Position numbers and translations under genes: made by a program. A stretch of 64,000 nucleotides of DNA, taken from NCBI RefSeq assembly GCF_022549785.1, contig NZ_JAKZGO010000003.1, positions 62,705 through 126,704 of the forward strand, read 5' to 3'. The notes below the pieces were generated by a model that did not search any database, was not told the DNA's origin, and saw only the letters and a program-made list of their open reading frames with translations. Shown one piece after another: positions 33,544 to 43,888 of this stretch. The number at the start of each line of letters is the position of its first letter. Position 1 is the stretch's first letter. Source of the stretch: Belliella alkalica. GTDB lineage: Bacteria; Bacteroidota; Bacteroidia; Cytophagales; Cyclobacteriaceae.

Positions 33544-36186
33544 TCAATTTATATTGATAAAACTAGCAATTCCCAATCTCACTCCACCTCTTTCATAACG
33601 GTTATTTTCAAATCCTGCGCCCATTTCAAGTCTGAAAATCCTGAATAAATTGTCCAAAGAATAACCGACTTCCCAATAATGTGGAGAATTGGCTGTTTTT
33701 AGATAATTGAAGAAAACGTTTTCTCTCACACCAGAGAACCTAAGCATAGGTAATTGAGTAAGTAAAAATTTTCTGAATTGATAATGGACGATTCCGCTCA
33801 CATAGTCTGATTGGGAGCTGTATCTATAATAATCCATAAATCTATAGTTTGATGCAACGCCCATGTTGGCAAATATGGTTCTATTGCCTCCAAAATGCAC
33901 AAAGTCTTGAAAATAGACTTGGTTGTTGTTTAAGAATGAGCCTGCCCTTAGGTTGAAGTCAAGTTTTCCACTGACTCCAAAATTGAAGAAATGCTCAAGT
34001 CCAATTTCAGCCAGATCAAAGTCTGCTTGATCTTGGAAGTTTCCGGTTTTAATCCCTTTTGTGTATGAGAATTTTAACAAAGGGGCTGTAGTGTATATTG
34101 GAGATTTTCGTCCATTCCTAACTTCATACTTAACCCCAGGCCTCCAATCAAAACTACTGTTCCAAATTAGTGCCCTATGGTTGTCAAAAGCATTTGCTGA
34201 AGCCTCAACGTTTTCTGGAATGTTTTCAGTGTATTCTCTTTCGGGCTTATTGTAAAGGCTAAAATTGCTGTTGTTATCCAAGGTTCTTCTGTTGGCATAT
34301 GTCAGGTTGGTTCTGTAGGTGATGGCATCATTTTTCCTATTTGCAAAATAGAGTGTAGCAAAATCCTGCTCATATAGTTTCATATAGTTTTGTCTTAGCA
34401 AAATGGAATACAATGCATTGACTTGTTCGTTGATAGGATTGTCAGCGTTGTATTGAAAAATATAGGAACCTCCTTTTAGACCCAAAGTGTATCCGGGTCT
34501 TCCTTTGTTTACAGAATGCCTGATATCCATTGCACTATAAAATTGCTTACTTGAGAATCCATATCTAACCACTGGCTCAAAATACCAAGATTTAACATGG
34601 TTTGTGACACTGTCAGCCATTTTGGTGCTTTTACTTATTCTGTAAAAACCCGCTAAGCCCATTTTATAACCTTCTACTGTATTGAATGAAAGTTTGGAGA
34701 TGTTTGGCTTGAAACCTGCTGATCTTCCCCTGCCAAAATTATAGGTGCCTCCAGATATGATGTCCGTAGCGTTGAATTTTCTCCTTGCCTTTTTAATGAT
34801 GGTATCATTTTCACTGATCTTGGCAGCCTCAATTACGGCCACACTGTCATCTCTTTTGTAGCCTCTTATTTCTGCTTGAGTGAGTTTTACAGGTCTGATA
34901 CTGTCCCAATAGCTCAAATCTCTTTTTTTGGCTAAACTATCTATCTTATAGGACCTGTTTGATATTACCTCTACGTTTTCTCTTTCCTTCTCAGCTTCTT
35001 TTTCATATTCGTTTATGAGCTTTCGAAAGTCTTTTCGAGTCATTTTGTCTGCCTGAGCCATTTGATCCAAGGCTGAAAGATTTTTGTCGAAAGTACCTCG
35101 CTCTTGCGGGATGTCTTCGATTTTTTCATCAATAATGGTTGTTTCAACAATAAGGTCTGGATTTAATTGAACTTTATAATCCCTTGTCGAAGCGAGGTAT
35201 TTGTATTCACCTGCAAAGCCAAAGAATTTGCCTCCAAAAGTATAAGTGTGTGTTGTGGGCATCCAAACATTTTCTGCAACTTCAGTATACAGTTGTCTTG
35301 CATTGATCTCAAAGCCAAGGAGAGATGTTTTTAGGTCTAGGCTATGGATAGCCCAAAGGTCTTCGATTATGAATATAACTCCCTCAAACACCTTTTCTCC
35401 TCTAGATCGTGGAGTGACTCTTATTTTATTGATCGTATTGCCATTTTCAACAAATGAGCCTTCAAGCCTAAATCTGTAATAAGCAAATGCAGCAGGTGCT
35501 AAAGGGGAAATCGCTTCATTGATTTTTTCATTATAAAAACTTGTAGCAAGGTATGGGGCAGGGGATGTTTGGTTGTTTTCTCCATTAGTTCTGATACTGA
35601 TTACTTTTTCTTCAATAGTGTTTGGTTGTTTGAAGGTTATTTCAGAAACAGATTCGGTTGTATATGCTTCATTGAGTTTCAAACCTTCTTTTTCTAATTG
35701 TTTTTTTATAAAAAATGGAGCATTGGTAAGTTGCCCTGTGCCTTTGAGATATACCATCATACTATACTCTTGAACTTGTAGTCTATGATATTTTGCTTTA
35801 GAAATAGCTTTTCTCATTACAGTAAGAGCAGGGTCCTCAGCCTTACTATTTACAGTAACTTCCTGAAGGGCGTAGGTTTGTTGCTGAAGTTCAAAATTCA
35901 ATTCAACCCATTCAGTTTTTACCTCTACTGTTTGTACTACAGCAGCGTATCCTAGATACTGTACCACAATATCATAATAGCCTGGTTTGAGTTTGTATTC
36001 GTATTCTCCATTTTGATTGGTGGGAACCCCATCACCAAGATTCCTTATATATACAGAAGCATATGATAGAGGTTCCCCTAAGTCTGAGTTTACTTTACCT
36101 CTAATACCTTGAGCTTTGCTATTATCAAAGACACATATCAAGATAAAAAATAGAAAAAACTTTAAAGTATCTATTGATTTCACCAT
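33544..36186 (-). CDS. DUF5686 outer-membrane protein with carboxypeptidase-like regulatory domain
   Basis: An 880-residue outer-membrane protein. ATG 36186 starts a signal peptide ending near NSKAQ (an upstream TTG at 36195 is rejected). Residues about 27-115 are a carboxypeptidase-D-regulatory-like beta-sandwich (GIRGKVNSDLGEPLSYASVY, GEYEYKLKPG). The rest is DUF5686, ending in a long series of beta strands predicted to form a barrel (GVRLGIASFININ at the end). The family is widespread in Bacteroidota, usually as single genes; function is unknown. It is divergent from the SusC gene, separated by about 500 bases. Confidence 0.9.
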   Translation of the reverse strand: MVKSIDTLKFFLFFILICVFDNSKAQGIRGKVNSDLGEPLSYASVYIRNLGDGVPTNQNGEYEYKLKPGYYDIVVQYLGYAAVVQTVEVKTEWVELNFELQQQTYALQEVTVNSKAEDPALTVMRKAISKAKYHRLQVQEYSMMVYLKGTGQLTNAPFFIKKQLEKEGLKLNEAYTTESVSEITFKQPNTIEEKVISIRTNGENNQTSPAPYLATSFYNEKINEAISPLAPAAFAYYRFRLEGSFVENGNTINKIRVTPRSRGEKVFEGVIFIIEDLWAIHSLDLKTSLLGFEINARQLYTEVAENVWMPTTHTYTFGGKFFGFAGEYKYLASTRDYKVQLNPDLIVETTIIDEKIEDIPQERGTFDKNLSALDQMAQADKMTRKDFRKLINEYEKEAEKERENVEVISNRSYKIDSLAKKRDLSYWDSIRPVKLTQAEIRGYKRDDSVAVIEAAKISENDTIIKKARRKFNATDIISGGTYNFGRGRSAGFKPNISKLSFNTVEGYKMGLAGFYRISKSTKMADSVTNHVKSWYFEPVVRYGFSSKQFYSAMDIRHSVNKGRPGYTLGLKGGSYIFQYNADNPINEQVNALYSILLRQNYMKLYEQDFATLYFANRKNDAITYRTNLTYANRRTLDNNSNFSLYNKPEREYTENIPENVEASANAFDNHRALIWNSSFDWRPGVKYEVRNGRKSPIYTTAPLLKFSYTKGIKTGNFQDQADFDLAEIGLEHFFNFGVSGKLDFNLRAGSFLNNNQVYFQDFVHFGGNRTIFANMGVASNYRFMDYYRYSSQSDYVSGIVHYQFRKFLLTQLPMLRFSGVRENVFFNYLKTANSPHYWEVGYSLDNLFRIFRLEMGAGFENNRYERGGVRLGIASFININ

Positions 36187-36692
36187 CTCGTTCAAATTTA
36201 TGCATGTGAAAAGTAAAACATTTTTATCAAACGCTTTTCTTATCAGGTAAGTTTTTGCAAAAATTAACGGTTTAGTCTTGATCAGGTTTTTTGTGTGTTT
36301 TTATATAAAAATCTACTTTTTCTTCATAAGATTCTTCGATATAATATTATTCAATATAATATTTGGTAAAATTCAGTTTCAAGTAATTGAAGGCTGATTT
36401 TGATAAAATGTAAAGACTGACAAAACTCAAAAAGCCTTTTTTTTCACATTTATAATAAAATCCGAAAATTTTAACTATTCGAAAAATTCAATCGTTTTCG
36501 GTTGCTGATTAATCAATAAAAGTGTGCTTAAGTTGATGATTAGCAAAAAATACCTTTATTCTGTTAACACGTGATTTTACAAATGGCTCATTGTGCGTTT
36601 GTTAAAAATTGCAAAATTAAAATTAAACGTTCAACTTGGATGAGAAATTAACTATTAAACCGAAAACCGTTTTTTTCAAAACAACAAACCCT
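36187..36692. other. 506-base intergenic region ahead of the SusC/SusD locus
   Basis: No gene is recognised. It must hold divergent promoters for the DUF5686 and SusC genes. An imperfect inverted repeat lies at 36504-36544 (GCTGATTAATCAA against TTGATGATTAGC) and a near-consensus -7 box TACCTTTA near 36551. No sigma/anti-sigma or other regulator gene is nearby, so control of the uptake locus is not visible here. Confidence 0.45.
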
Positions 36693-39600
36693 ATGAGAAA
36701 TTATTTACAAAAAATGAAAGTTTTTCTGATGGTTACAGCAATGCTTTTTGCAGCTGTAGTATCGGCAAACGCACAAAGCAGGGAGGTTTCAGGCACAGTC
36801 CTGGATAAAACCATGGGTGATCCCCTTCCTGGAGTAACAGTATTGGTCAAAGGAACGACCAGAGGAACAAACACTGACTTAGATGGGAAATTTACCATTC
36901 CTCTTCAACCAGGAGATCAAGTATTGGTGTTTTCTTTTGTAGGCTTTAGTGCACAAGAGATTACCATTGGTAACCAAAGTGTAATCAATGTAGAGCTAGA
37001 TGAGGATATTCAATCTCTTCAGGAGGCCGTAGTAATTGGTTATGGTACACAAGATAAAAAGGAAATCACAAGTTCAGTAGCTAGTATAAGTTCTGAAGGG
37101 TTCAATAAAGGTAACTTTCCAAATCCACAGTCATTGTTGACAGGGAAGGTCGCTGGATTGAACATTTCAACTCCTGGTGGATCACCTAATGCGCAGCCTA
37201 CAGTTAGGTTACGTGGGATTTCCTCGTTTGGAGCGAATTCATCTCCGCTAGTTGTTTTGGATGGTGTGATTGGTGCATCAATAGATGCTGTAGATCCTAA
37301 TGACATTGAGTCAATCGATGTGTTGAAAGATGCTTCTGCTGCCGCTATTTATGGTACAAGAGGTGCGTCGGGTGTGATTTTGATTACTACCAAAAAAGGA
37401 AGTACTAAGAAAGGATTCTCAAATGTCACCATAAATACATTTGGATCAGCGGAACAAGCTACCAACCTTATTCCAGTGTTGTCACCAGATGAATTCCGTG
37501 CTAGAAGACCTGAATCATCCGATTTTGGTAATAATACTAATTGGAGAGATGAAATATTGAGAACTGCATTGAATGGAACAACAAATGCATCACTTTCAGG
37601 AGGTTTTGAAAACACATCTTATTTCGCATCTGTCAATTACAGAAGCAATCAAGGTATCGTTAAGAATTCTGGAAGAGAAACATTAAATACAAGATTAAAC
37701 CTTTCTCATGGAGCTTTAAACAATAGGCTGAGAATGAATGTAAACCTTGCATTTACAGATACAGAGGCAAATGATATACCAGGAGATGCATTATTGTTTG
37801 CTACAATTTTGAATCCAACCATGCCTGTTTTTGACAATTCTCCAGAAGGATTATTGAATGGGGGGTATTTTCAGCCAACAGGATTTGATAATAACAATCC
37901 AGTTGCATTGATCAATACGAGAACAAATCAAACTAAAGTAAGAAACGCTTTATATTCTTACAGAGCAGAGTATGATATCACAGATGATTTGATTGTCTCG
38001 GCACAATTTTCCCAAGATATTTTAAACACACTGAACGGACAGTATCTGTCTAGATTAGATGGAGCGCCAAATGGTGGTAGAAATAACAATGGTATAGCAC
38101 AACAAAACACTTATGATAGAATAAATACTGTCATCTCTGGTAATTTGAGATATGAAAAGGAGATTTTTGATGGTTTGAATATGTCAGTGTTGGGTGGTGT
38201 AGAGACACAGCTTTTCGAAGAAAGAGCTTTTGGAGCTCAAGTAAGACAATTCTTATATGATCAAAGCTGGAACAATCTTGGTGCTGCGGGGATTAGATTT
38301 GGTAATAATACCAACATCTATAGCAATGCAGCCAAGTCTACTTTGAACTCTGTGTTTGGTCGTGCTAATTTTAACTTTAGAAACATATATTTCTTCTCTG
38401 CAACTTTAAGAGCAGAAACATATTCAGGTTTTGGAGCTCAAAATCAAACAGGTTACTTCCCTGCTTTTTCAGCAGGTGCTGATTTGTCACAGATTTTTGA
38501 CATGGGACCATTTAATCAATTCAAATTGAGAGGTTCCTTTGGTATTGTTGGGCAGTTACCTCCTTCACCGAATTTGGCTCAAAGTATCTTCCTTAATGGA
38601 AATAGAATCTTACTTGATGCAAATGACATCAATACTGCTTGGGTTGCTCCATTACAAACTACTAACCCTAATCAATTCTTGAAATGGGAAACAACAAGAG
38701 AATTGACATTTGGATTAGACTATGCTTTGTTTGATGGTAAGATCACAGGTAGCATGGACTATTACAGAAGAAATATCGAAGATCTATTGTTCAACGTAGG
38801 TGTAAATGTTGGGCAGCCTAATCCTTTTAATCCAGGAGGTTCTCAGCCAAATTATACAGCTGGTTCTATCTGGGCTAACATTGCTGGATTGAATAGTTCT
38901 GGCTTTGAGTTCTTGATGACTGCAAATAACATTAACCTAGGAAATGGTTTTACTTGGACTCCAACAGCCGTTTTCACTGTGTATAAAAGAGCTAGAATAC
39001 AAGATATAGGTACTGGTGGACTTACTCTTCCTGAAATCAGAAGAGGTATTCCTGGTGCTCCAGGGGTAAACAATTCTGATGTAATCAGAAACATAGAAGG
39101 TCAACGCGTAGGTGATATCTATGGGCCAAGATTGGTAAGTATAGAGTCTGATGGTACAGCTGTACTTTCTACTACTACACCAAACGAATTCGAAAGGCTA
39201 GGAAATGCTTTGCCAACGGGAGACTTTGGTTTTACCAATCAGTTTAACTACAAAAACTGGGATATGAACTTCTTGTTGAGAGGGTCTTGGGGGCATCAAA
39301 TGTTGAACTCTTTCAGATTGTTTTATGAAGGTGACGGAAATGCTACTTGGAACTCTGTAATTACAAAAAACACTCCTACAAATCCAGTGATTTCAAATGC
39401 TCCAGAGCAGATTTCAGATTTCTACATTGAGAGAGGTGATTTCCTAAGACTGGATAACTTACAGATTGGTTACAATGTACCTACTAGGTCGAGTGCCATT
39501 TCTAACCTTAGATTCTATGCTGGTGTACAGAATCTATTTACTATCACAAATTTCACGGGTGTAGATCCAGAAGTTAGGTGGACTGATACACTAGACCCAA

Positions 39601-39695
39601 TGAACCCAGACCAATTGGCGCCAGGTATTGAAAGAAGAAGCACTTACTTTGTACCTAGAATATGGACAACTGGATTAACAATAACATTTAAATAA
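36693..39695 (+). CDS. SusC/RagA-family TonB-linked outer-membrane transporter
   Basis: A 1,000-residue TonB-dependent transporter that imports large substrates together with its SusD partner. ATG 36693 starts a signal peptide (MRNYLQKMKVFLM to SANAQ); the frame is open to a TTG at 36636. The carboxypeptidase-like domain (VSGTVLDKTMGDPLPGVTV) spans about 30-110, the linker EAVVIGYGTQDKKE follows at about 118, and the plug carries the SusC signature DVLKDASAAAIYGTRGASG at about 212. A barrel of about 780 residues ends in a C-terminal Lys after Phe. SusD starts 18 bases after the stop. The substrate cannot be read from sequence; the downstream VCBS and haloperoxidase-like genes hint at it but do not fix it. 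Confidence 0.97.
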   Translation: MRNYLQKMKVFLMVTAMLFAAVVSANAQSREVSGTVLDKTMGDPLPGVTVLVKGTTRGTNTDLDGKFTIPLQPGDQVLVFSFVGFSAQEITIGNQSVINVELDEDIQSLQEAVVIGYGTQDKKEITSSVASISSEGFNKGNFPNPQSLLTGKVAGLNISTPGGSPNAQPTVRLRGISSFGANSSPLVVLDGVIGASIDAVDPNDIESIDVLKDASAAAIYGTRGASGVILITTKKGSTKKGFSNVTINTFGSAEQATNLIPVLSPDEFRARRPESSDFGNNTNWRDEILRTALNGTTNASLSGGFENTSYFASVNYRSNQGIVKNSGRETLNTRLNLSHGALNNRLRMNVNLAFTDTEANDIPGDALLFATILNPTMPVFDNSPEGLLNGGYFQPTGFDNNNPVALINTRTNQTKVRNALYSYRAEYDITDDLIVSAQFSQDILNTLNGQYLSRLDGAPNGGRNNNGIAQQNTYDRINTVISGNLRYEKEIFDGLNMSVLGGVETQLFEERAFGAQVRQFLYDQSWNNLGAAGIRFGNNTNIYSNAAKSTLNSVFGRANFNFRNIYFFSATLRAETYSGFGAQNQTGYFPAFSAGADLSQIFDMGPFNQFKLRGSFGIVGQLPPSPNLAQSIFLNGNRILLDANDINTAWVAPLQTTNPNQFLKWETTRELTFGLDYALFDGKITGSMDYYRRNIEDLLFNVGVNVGQPNPFNPGGSQPNYTAGSIWANIAGLNSSGFEFLMTANNINLGNGFTWTPTAVFTVYKRARIQDIGTGGLTLPEIRRGIPGAPGVNNSDVIRNIEGQRVGDIYGPRLVSIESDGTAVLSTTTPNEFERLGNALPTGDFGFTNQFNYKNWDMNFLLRGSWGHQMLNSFRLFYEGDGNATWNSVITKNTPTNPVISNAPEQISDFYIERGDFLRLDNLQIGYNVPTRSSAISNLRFYAGVQNLFTITNFTGVDPEVRWTDTLDPMNPDQLAPGIERRSTYFVPRIWTTGLTITFK

Positions 39696-39713
39696 CATAA
39701 ACTGATTTATACT

Positions 39714-41213
39714 ATGTTACGAAATATAAAAGCAATATGTGTAGGGGGAATTGTCGGTTTGACGATGATTTCATGTGAGTTGGAGCAGGAAGTCTTGACA
39801 GGGGTGACTCAGGAAAGACTATTGAACGAAGCTCCGCCTGAATTGGCAGAAGTACTGAAACAATCTGCTTACAGTAGGCTATTGAATGATGGCAGCTGGG
39901 GTTCTCACGGTGGGTTCTACAGTTATCAAGAGATATCTTCTGATGAACTCTCCATACCTGTAAAGGGTGGTGACTGGAATGATGGAGGGATTTGGGTGAG
40001 AGCTCATAGACATACTTGGAATATTGATGATGGCGGATTGAATGGTATTTGGGATGTGCCTTTTAGGGTAATTGCAGAAACTAATTCTTTGATCCAACAG
40101 TTTCCTGATGTCGTAGAATTGTCAGCAGAAATGAAGGTCTTAAGAGCGTTCTGTTATTTGGTTCTTTTGGATAATTTTGGTGGTGGAGTGCCATTGGTAA
40201 TTGAAACAACCACCGATGCAAATCCTCCAAGTTCTTCAAGAGAAGAGTTGTTTAACTTTATTGAGACTAGTGTTTTGGAGAATGCAGATCTGTTGACAAG
40301 AGACAATAGAAGATCCAATTTCAATTATTGGAATGCACACATGATACTTGCTAAGCTTTATTTGAATGCAGAAGTGTATATTGGTCAGCCAAAATGGACA
40401 GAAGCTAATGCGATGCTTGATTTTATTATCAATGAAGGTCCTTATAGCTTGACTCCAAATTACTTTGCAAACTTCTCTGCAGCTAATAGTAACTCTTCTG
40501 AGAACATGTTTACGTTACCTTTTGATGCAAACAATGCTCCTGGATTTAATATTCACCATATGACATTTCATTACGAGTCACAAAAAACTTTTGAACTTGT
40601 AGAACAACCTTGGAATGGATATGCAGCTTTAGAAGAATTCTACAATAGCTATGAAGATGATGATTTGAGAAAAAACAACTTCTTGGTAGGACTTCAATTT
40701 GCATCTGATGGGGTTACTGTCCTAAGGGATGATGCTGGTTTTGATGGTGATCCTGACGGTGTTGATATTAATTTCACTCCTAATATCAATCAGTTGGAGC
40801 CAAATGCTTTTAGACAAGCAGGTGCAAGAGTTAATAAATTTGAGATTCCTATTGGATCACAGTCTAATTTAAATAATGATTTCCCTGTATTTAGATATGC
40901 TGATGCATTGTTGATGAAAGCTGAGGTGCTTTTGAGACAAGGAAATGCAGCTGGGGCTTTGGTCTTAGTAAATCAAGTGAGGCAGAGAGCAGGTGTAGAT
41001 CCTTTTACAACTTTGACAATGGATAGCTTATTGGAAGAAAGAGGTAGAGAATTGTTTGCAGAAGGTTGGAGAAGATCTGATTTGATTAGATTCAATAGAT
41101 TTGGATCTCCTTGGTGGGAAAAACCAAACTCCCCTGCTACAAGGAATGTCTTCCCAATTCCTTTAAGTAAGATTCAAGGAAATGTGAGATTGACTCAAAA
41201 TCCTGGATACTAA
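39714..41213 (+). CDS. SusD/RagB-family nutrient-binding lipoprotein
   Basis: A 499-residue surface lipoprotein that acts as the lid of the SusC transporter. The lipobox is GLTMISC at about residue 21. SusD landmarks include the tetratricopeptide-like helical core, RAFCYLVLLDNFGGGVPLV, FPVFRYADALLMKAEVLLR, the VNQVRQRAG stretch and the C-terminal ERGRELFAEGWRRSDLIRF. Length is standard. It lies 18 bases after SusC and is followed by a strong terminator, so the next genes are either read-through products or have their own promoter. Confidence 0.96.
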   Translation: MLRNIKAICVGGIVGLTMISCELEQEVLTGVTQERLLNEAPPELAEVLKQSAYSRLLNDGSWGSHGGFYSYQEISSDELSIPVKGGDWNDGGIWVRAHRHTWNIDDGGLNGIWDVPFRVIAETNSLIQQFPDVVELSAEMKVLRAFCYLVLLDNFGGGVPLVIETTTDANPPSSSREELFNFIETSVLENADLLTRDNRRSNFNYWNAHMILAKLYLNAEVYIGQPKWTEANAMLDFIINEGPYSLTPNYFANFSAANSNSSENMFTLPFDANNAPGFNIHHMTFHYESQKTFELVEQPWNGYAALEEFYNSYEDDDLRKNNFLVGLQFASDGVTVLRDDAGFDGDPDGVDINFTPNINQLEPNAFRQAGARVNKFEIPIGSQSNLNNDFPVFRYADALLMKAEVLLRQGNAAGALVLVNQVRQRAGVDPFTTLTMDSLLEERGRELFAEGWRRSDLIRFNRFGSPWWEKPNSPATRNVFPIPLSKIQGNVRLTQNPGY

Positions 41214-41235
41214 ATTTAAATCCTATATGTTTTTT

Positions 41236-41266
41236 TAAAGAAGTGTGCATTTGCACACTTCTTTTT
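41236..41266 (+). terminator. terminator after susD
   Basis: AAAGAAGTGTGCA and TGCACACTTCTTT form a 13-bp perfect stem with a two-base loop and a T-run. It lies 22 bases after the SusD stop and separates SusC/SusD from the VCBS genes. Confidence 0.9.
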
Positions 41267-41329
41267 AATTATAAGCTAGTACATTTATCCTGCAGGAGGA
41301 TATATCTGTAATTAATTCGAATCTTCTCA

Positions 41330-43888
41330 GTGAAAACTACATCCGTACAAATTTATTCCTTGTTTCTTTTTTTTCTCTCATTTTCTTGTTCTGAAAAAAT
41401 GGAAGAACCACTACTTTTTGAACTAATGGATAAGTCTCATACTGGTGTGAATTTCAAAAATGAGTTGAGCTATACAGAACAATTCAATCCTTATACTTTC
41501 AGGAATTTTTATAATGGAGGTGGAGTAGCACTTGGAGATATCAACAATGATGGCTTAGTAGATATTTTTTTTACGGGAAACCAAGTTGAGAATAAGTTAT
41601 ATTTAAATAAGGGGAATTTTCAATTTGAAGATATTACAGAAATGGCAGGTTTGGCTGTGTCTGGGATTTGGTCAACAGGCGTTAGTATGGCCGATGTCAA
41701 TGGGGATGGTTATTTAGATATTTATATTTGTAAATCAGGGCCACTTGGTGGTGAGCAAAGACATAATGAACTTTTTATAAATAATGGAGACCTGACATTT
41801 ACAGAGATGTCCAAGGAATATGGTTTGGCAGATGAAGGGCTTTCCCAACATGCAGTGTTTTTTGACTTTGATAAAGACGGGGACTTAGATATGTACTTGC
41901 TCAATAATTCGGCAAGATCTATTGGGATCAATGATCTGAGGTTAGGACAGAGAGAGGTAAGGGATCCTTTGGGTGGTAACAAGCTTTATCGCAATGACAA
42001 TGGGAAATACCATGATGTTAGTGAAGAGGCAGGGATCTATGGTAGTACAATAGGTTATGGTCTAGGTGTGACAGTATCTGATGTAAATAGAGATGGATGG
42101 CCTGATTTGTATGTCTCTAATGATTTTTTTGAAAAAGATTATTTGTACATCAACAATGGTGATGGTACTTTTTCAGAAAATTTGGAAAGTATGATGTCAG
42201 AGATTAGCATGGGGTCAATGGGTGCGGATATCGCTGACCTTAACAATAATGGCTGGCCAGATATTTTTGTTACTGAAATGCTCCCCTCAGATTTGGAACG
42301 GGTCAAAACCAAAACTCCCTTTGAAGAATGGGATAAATATCAGGCAAATGTTAAAGCTGGGTATTTTCATCAATTTACTAGAAATACTTTACAAAGAAAT
42401 ATGGGTTTCAAACCTGATTCGGATGAAGTCCATTTCGTAGAAGTAGCAAGGCAAGCAGGCGTGCACGCAACGGACTGGAGCTGGGGTGCTTTGATTTTTG
42501 ATGTGGACAATGATGGTTTGAGGGATATTTTTGTCGCCAATGGTATAGTTAAAGATTTGACAGACTTTGATTATGTTGATTATTATGTGAACAATCAGAA
42601 CTTGATATCCCAATACAAGAAGGATTCTATTCTACTAACAAAAATGATTGATGAATTCCCTTCGGTTCCACAGCAAAACTTTATGTTTCGAAATAAAGGA
42701 GAATTTGTTTTTGAGGATATTGCAGCTATTTCGGGTATGAATCAACTGACCTTTTCTACAGGGGCAGCTTATGCAGACTTAGATAACGATGGAGATTTGG
42801 ATTTGGTGATCAATAACCTGAATGGTGAGGCCTCTATTTTTAGAAATAACAGCAACATAATTAACAAAAACAACTACTTACAAATAGATCTTAACGGAAA
42901 TTTTGGAGCTAAGGTCTCCTTGTATTCTGGATCCGAAACTTTCTACGGAGAGCATAATCCTGTCAAAGGATACATGTCATCTGTGGATCACAGAATGCAT
43001 TTTGGACTAGGGCAAATAGACTTGATAGATTCTATTTTGATTGAGTGGCCAAACTCTAAAATCACTTTGCTGAAAAGTGTAGAAGTAAATCAGTTGTTGG
43101 TAACGTCTTCTGATAATGCTTCGCCTAAGAGTTTGACTCCAACTTTTATCGCTCAAAGCCCAATCTTGAAAAAATCCAAAAATCAAATTCCTTGGAAGCA
43201 TCAGGAAAGTGATTATGTGGATTTTGACAGAGATAGGCTTAGGTTTTGGATGATCAGCAATGAAGGGCCAAAAATCGGAGTTGGCGATATAGATGGTGAT
43301 GGACTGGATGATATTGTCTTGCCAGGAGCTAAAGGACAAGCAACTTCGATTTGGAAGCAATCGTGGGATGGTAGTTTTGCAATGACTCAGGAGTTTACTG
43401 AAGATCAACTTTCCGAAGATGTAGAAGCATTGTTTTTTGATGCCAATGGCGATGGTCATTTGGATTTGTATGTTGCATCAGGAAGTGTTGAGTTTGGCTT
43501 GGGCAATTCAAATTATCAGGATAGAATTTACATCAATGATGGAAAGGGGAAGTTTACGAAGTCTCCTGACAAAATTCCAACAAGGCCCGAGAGTACATCT
43601 TTTGTAAAAGTATTTGACTACAATGGTGATGGGCATCTGGATTTGTTGGTTGGGGGGAGATCGATTCCCTTTGCCTATGGGTTACCCATGGATGTGAGGA
43701 TTTTGGAAAATGACGGAAATGGATATTTTGAAGATGTTACTATTGCAGTAGCAGAAGTGTTTTTGAAAATTGGTATGACAAGAGATGCTGCAATAGCAGA
43801 TTTTGATGGAGATGGGGAGTCAGAAATCATCCTTGTGGGAGAGTGGATGCCAATCAAATATTTTAAAAAAAATAAATGGGAAATATGA
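41330..43888 (+). CDS. FG-GAP/VCBS-repeat lipoprotein (CRTAC1-like), N-terminal part, frameshifted
   Basis: First of three tandem paralogues. It starts at GTG 41330, the only start that keeps the lipoprotein signal (LFLFFLSFSC). Repeated FG-GAP/VCBS blades with calcium-binding loops (GDINNDGLVDI, DVNGDGYLDIY, DKDGDLDMY) fill about 50-400. An ASPIC/UnbV domain follows at about 520-580 (HMHFGLGQ-like HRMHFGLGQ) and a second blade set after that. The frame then fails in a run of eight A (43865-43872) and stops at 43888 after VGEWMPIKYF. The missing C-terminus is encoded in another frame (next entry). With one A fewer the gene would give 1,099 residues, matching its neighbours at 1,107 and 1,095. 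It may be a pseudogene, a phase-variable gene or a sequencing error. Confidence 0.85.
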   Translation: MKTTSVQIYSLFLFFLSFSCSEKMEEPLLFELMDKSHTGVNFKNELSYTEQFNPYTFRNFYNGGGVALGDINNDGLVDIFFTGNQVENKLYLNKGNFQFEDITEMAGLAVSGIWSTGVSMADVNGDGYLDIYICKSGPLGGEQRHNELFINNGDLTFTEMSKEYGLADEGLSQHAVFFDFDKDGDLDMYLLNNSARSIGINDLRLGQREVRDPLGGNKLYRNDNGKYHDVSEEAGIYGSTIGYGLGVTVSDVNRDGWPDLYVSNDFFEKDYLYINNGDGTFSENLESMMSEISMGSMGADIADLNNNGWPDIFVTEMLPSDLERVKTKTPFEEWDKYQANVKAGYFHQFTRNTLQRNMGFKPDSDEVHFVEVARQAGVHATDWSWGALIFDVDNDGLRDIFVANGIVKDLTDFDYVDYYVNNQNLISQYKKDSILLTKMIDEFPSVPQQNFMFRNKGEFVFEDIAAISGMNQLTFSTGAAYADLDNDGDLDLVINNLNGEASIFRNNSNIINKNNYLQIDLNGNFGAKVSLYSGSETFYGEHNPVKGYMSSVDHRMHFGLGQIDLIDSILIEWPNSKITLLKSVEVNQLLVTSSDNASPKSLTPTFIAQSPILKKSKNQIPWKHQESDYVDFDRDRLRFWMISNEGPKIGVGDIDGDGLDDIVLPGAKGQATSIWKQSWDGSFAMTQEFTEDQLSEDVEALFFDANGDGHLDLYVASGSVEFGLGNSNYQDRIYINDGKGKFTKSPDKIPTRPESTSFVKVFDYNGDGHLDLLVGGRSIPFAYGLPMDVRILENDGNGYFEDVTIAVAEVFLKIGMTRDAAIADFDGDGESEIILVGEWMPIKYFKKNKWEI

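Noticed and set aside
36504-36544. Imperfect inverted repeat in the SusC leader as a riboswitch or attenuator
   Set aside because: Two mismatched positions in a 12-13 base arm and no T-run; AT-rich DNA gives such repeats by chance.
41294-41299. AGGAGG Shine-Dalgarno-like sequence
   Set aside because: It is about 30 bases upstream of the GTG at 41330, with no start codon at proper spacing, and this group rarely uses such sites.
43007-43459. 150-codon open frame antisense to the first VCBS gene, and similar antisense frames at 49530-49847 and 46188-46568
   Set aside because: They mirror the repeated calcium-loop codons of the VCBS genes on the opposite strand and have no signal or family likeness.
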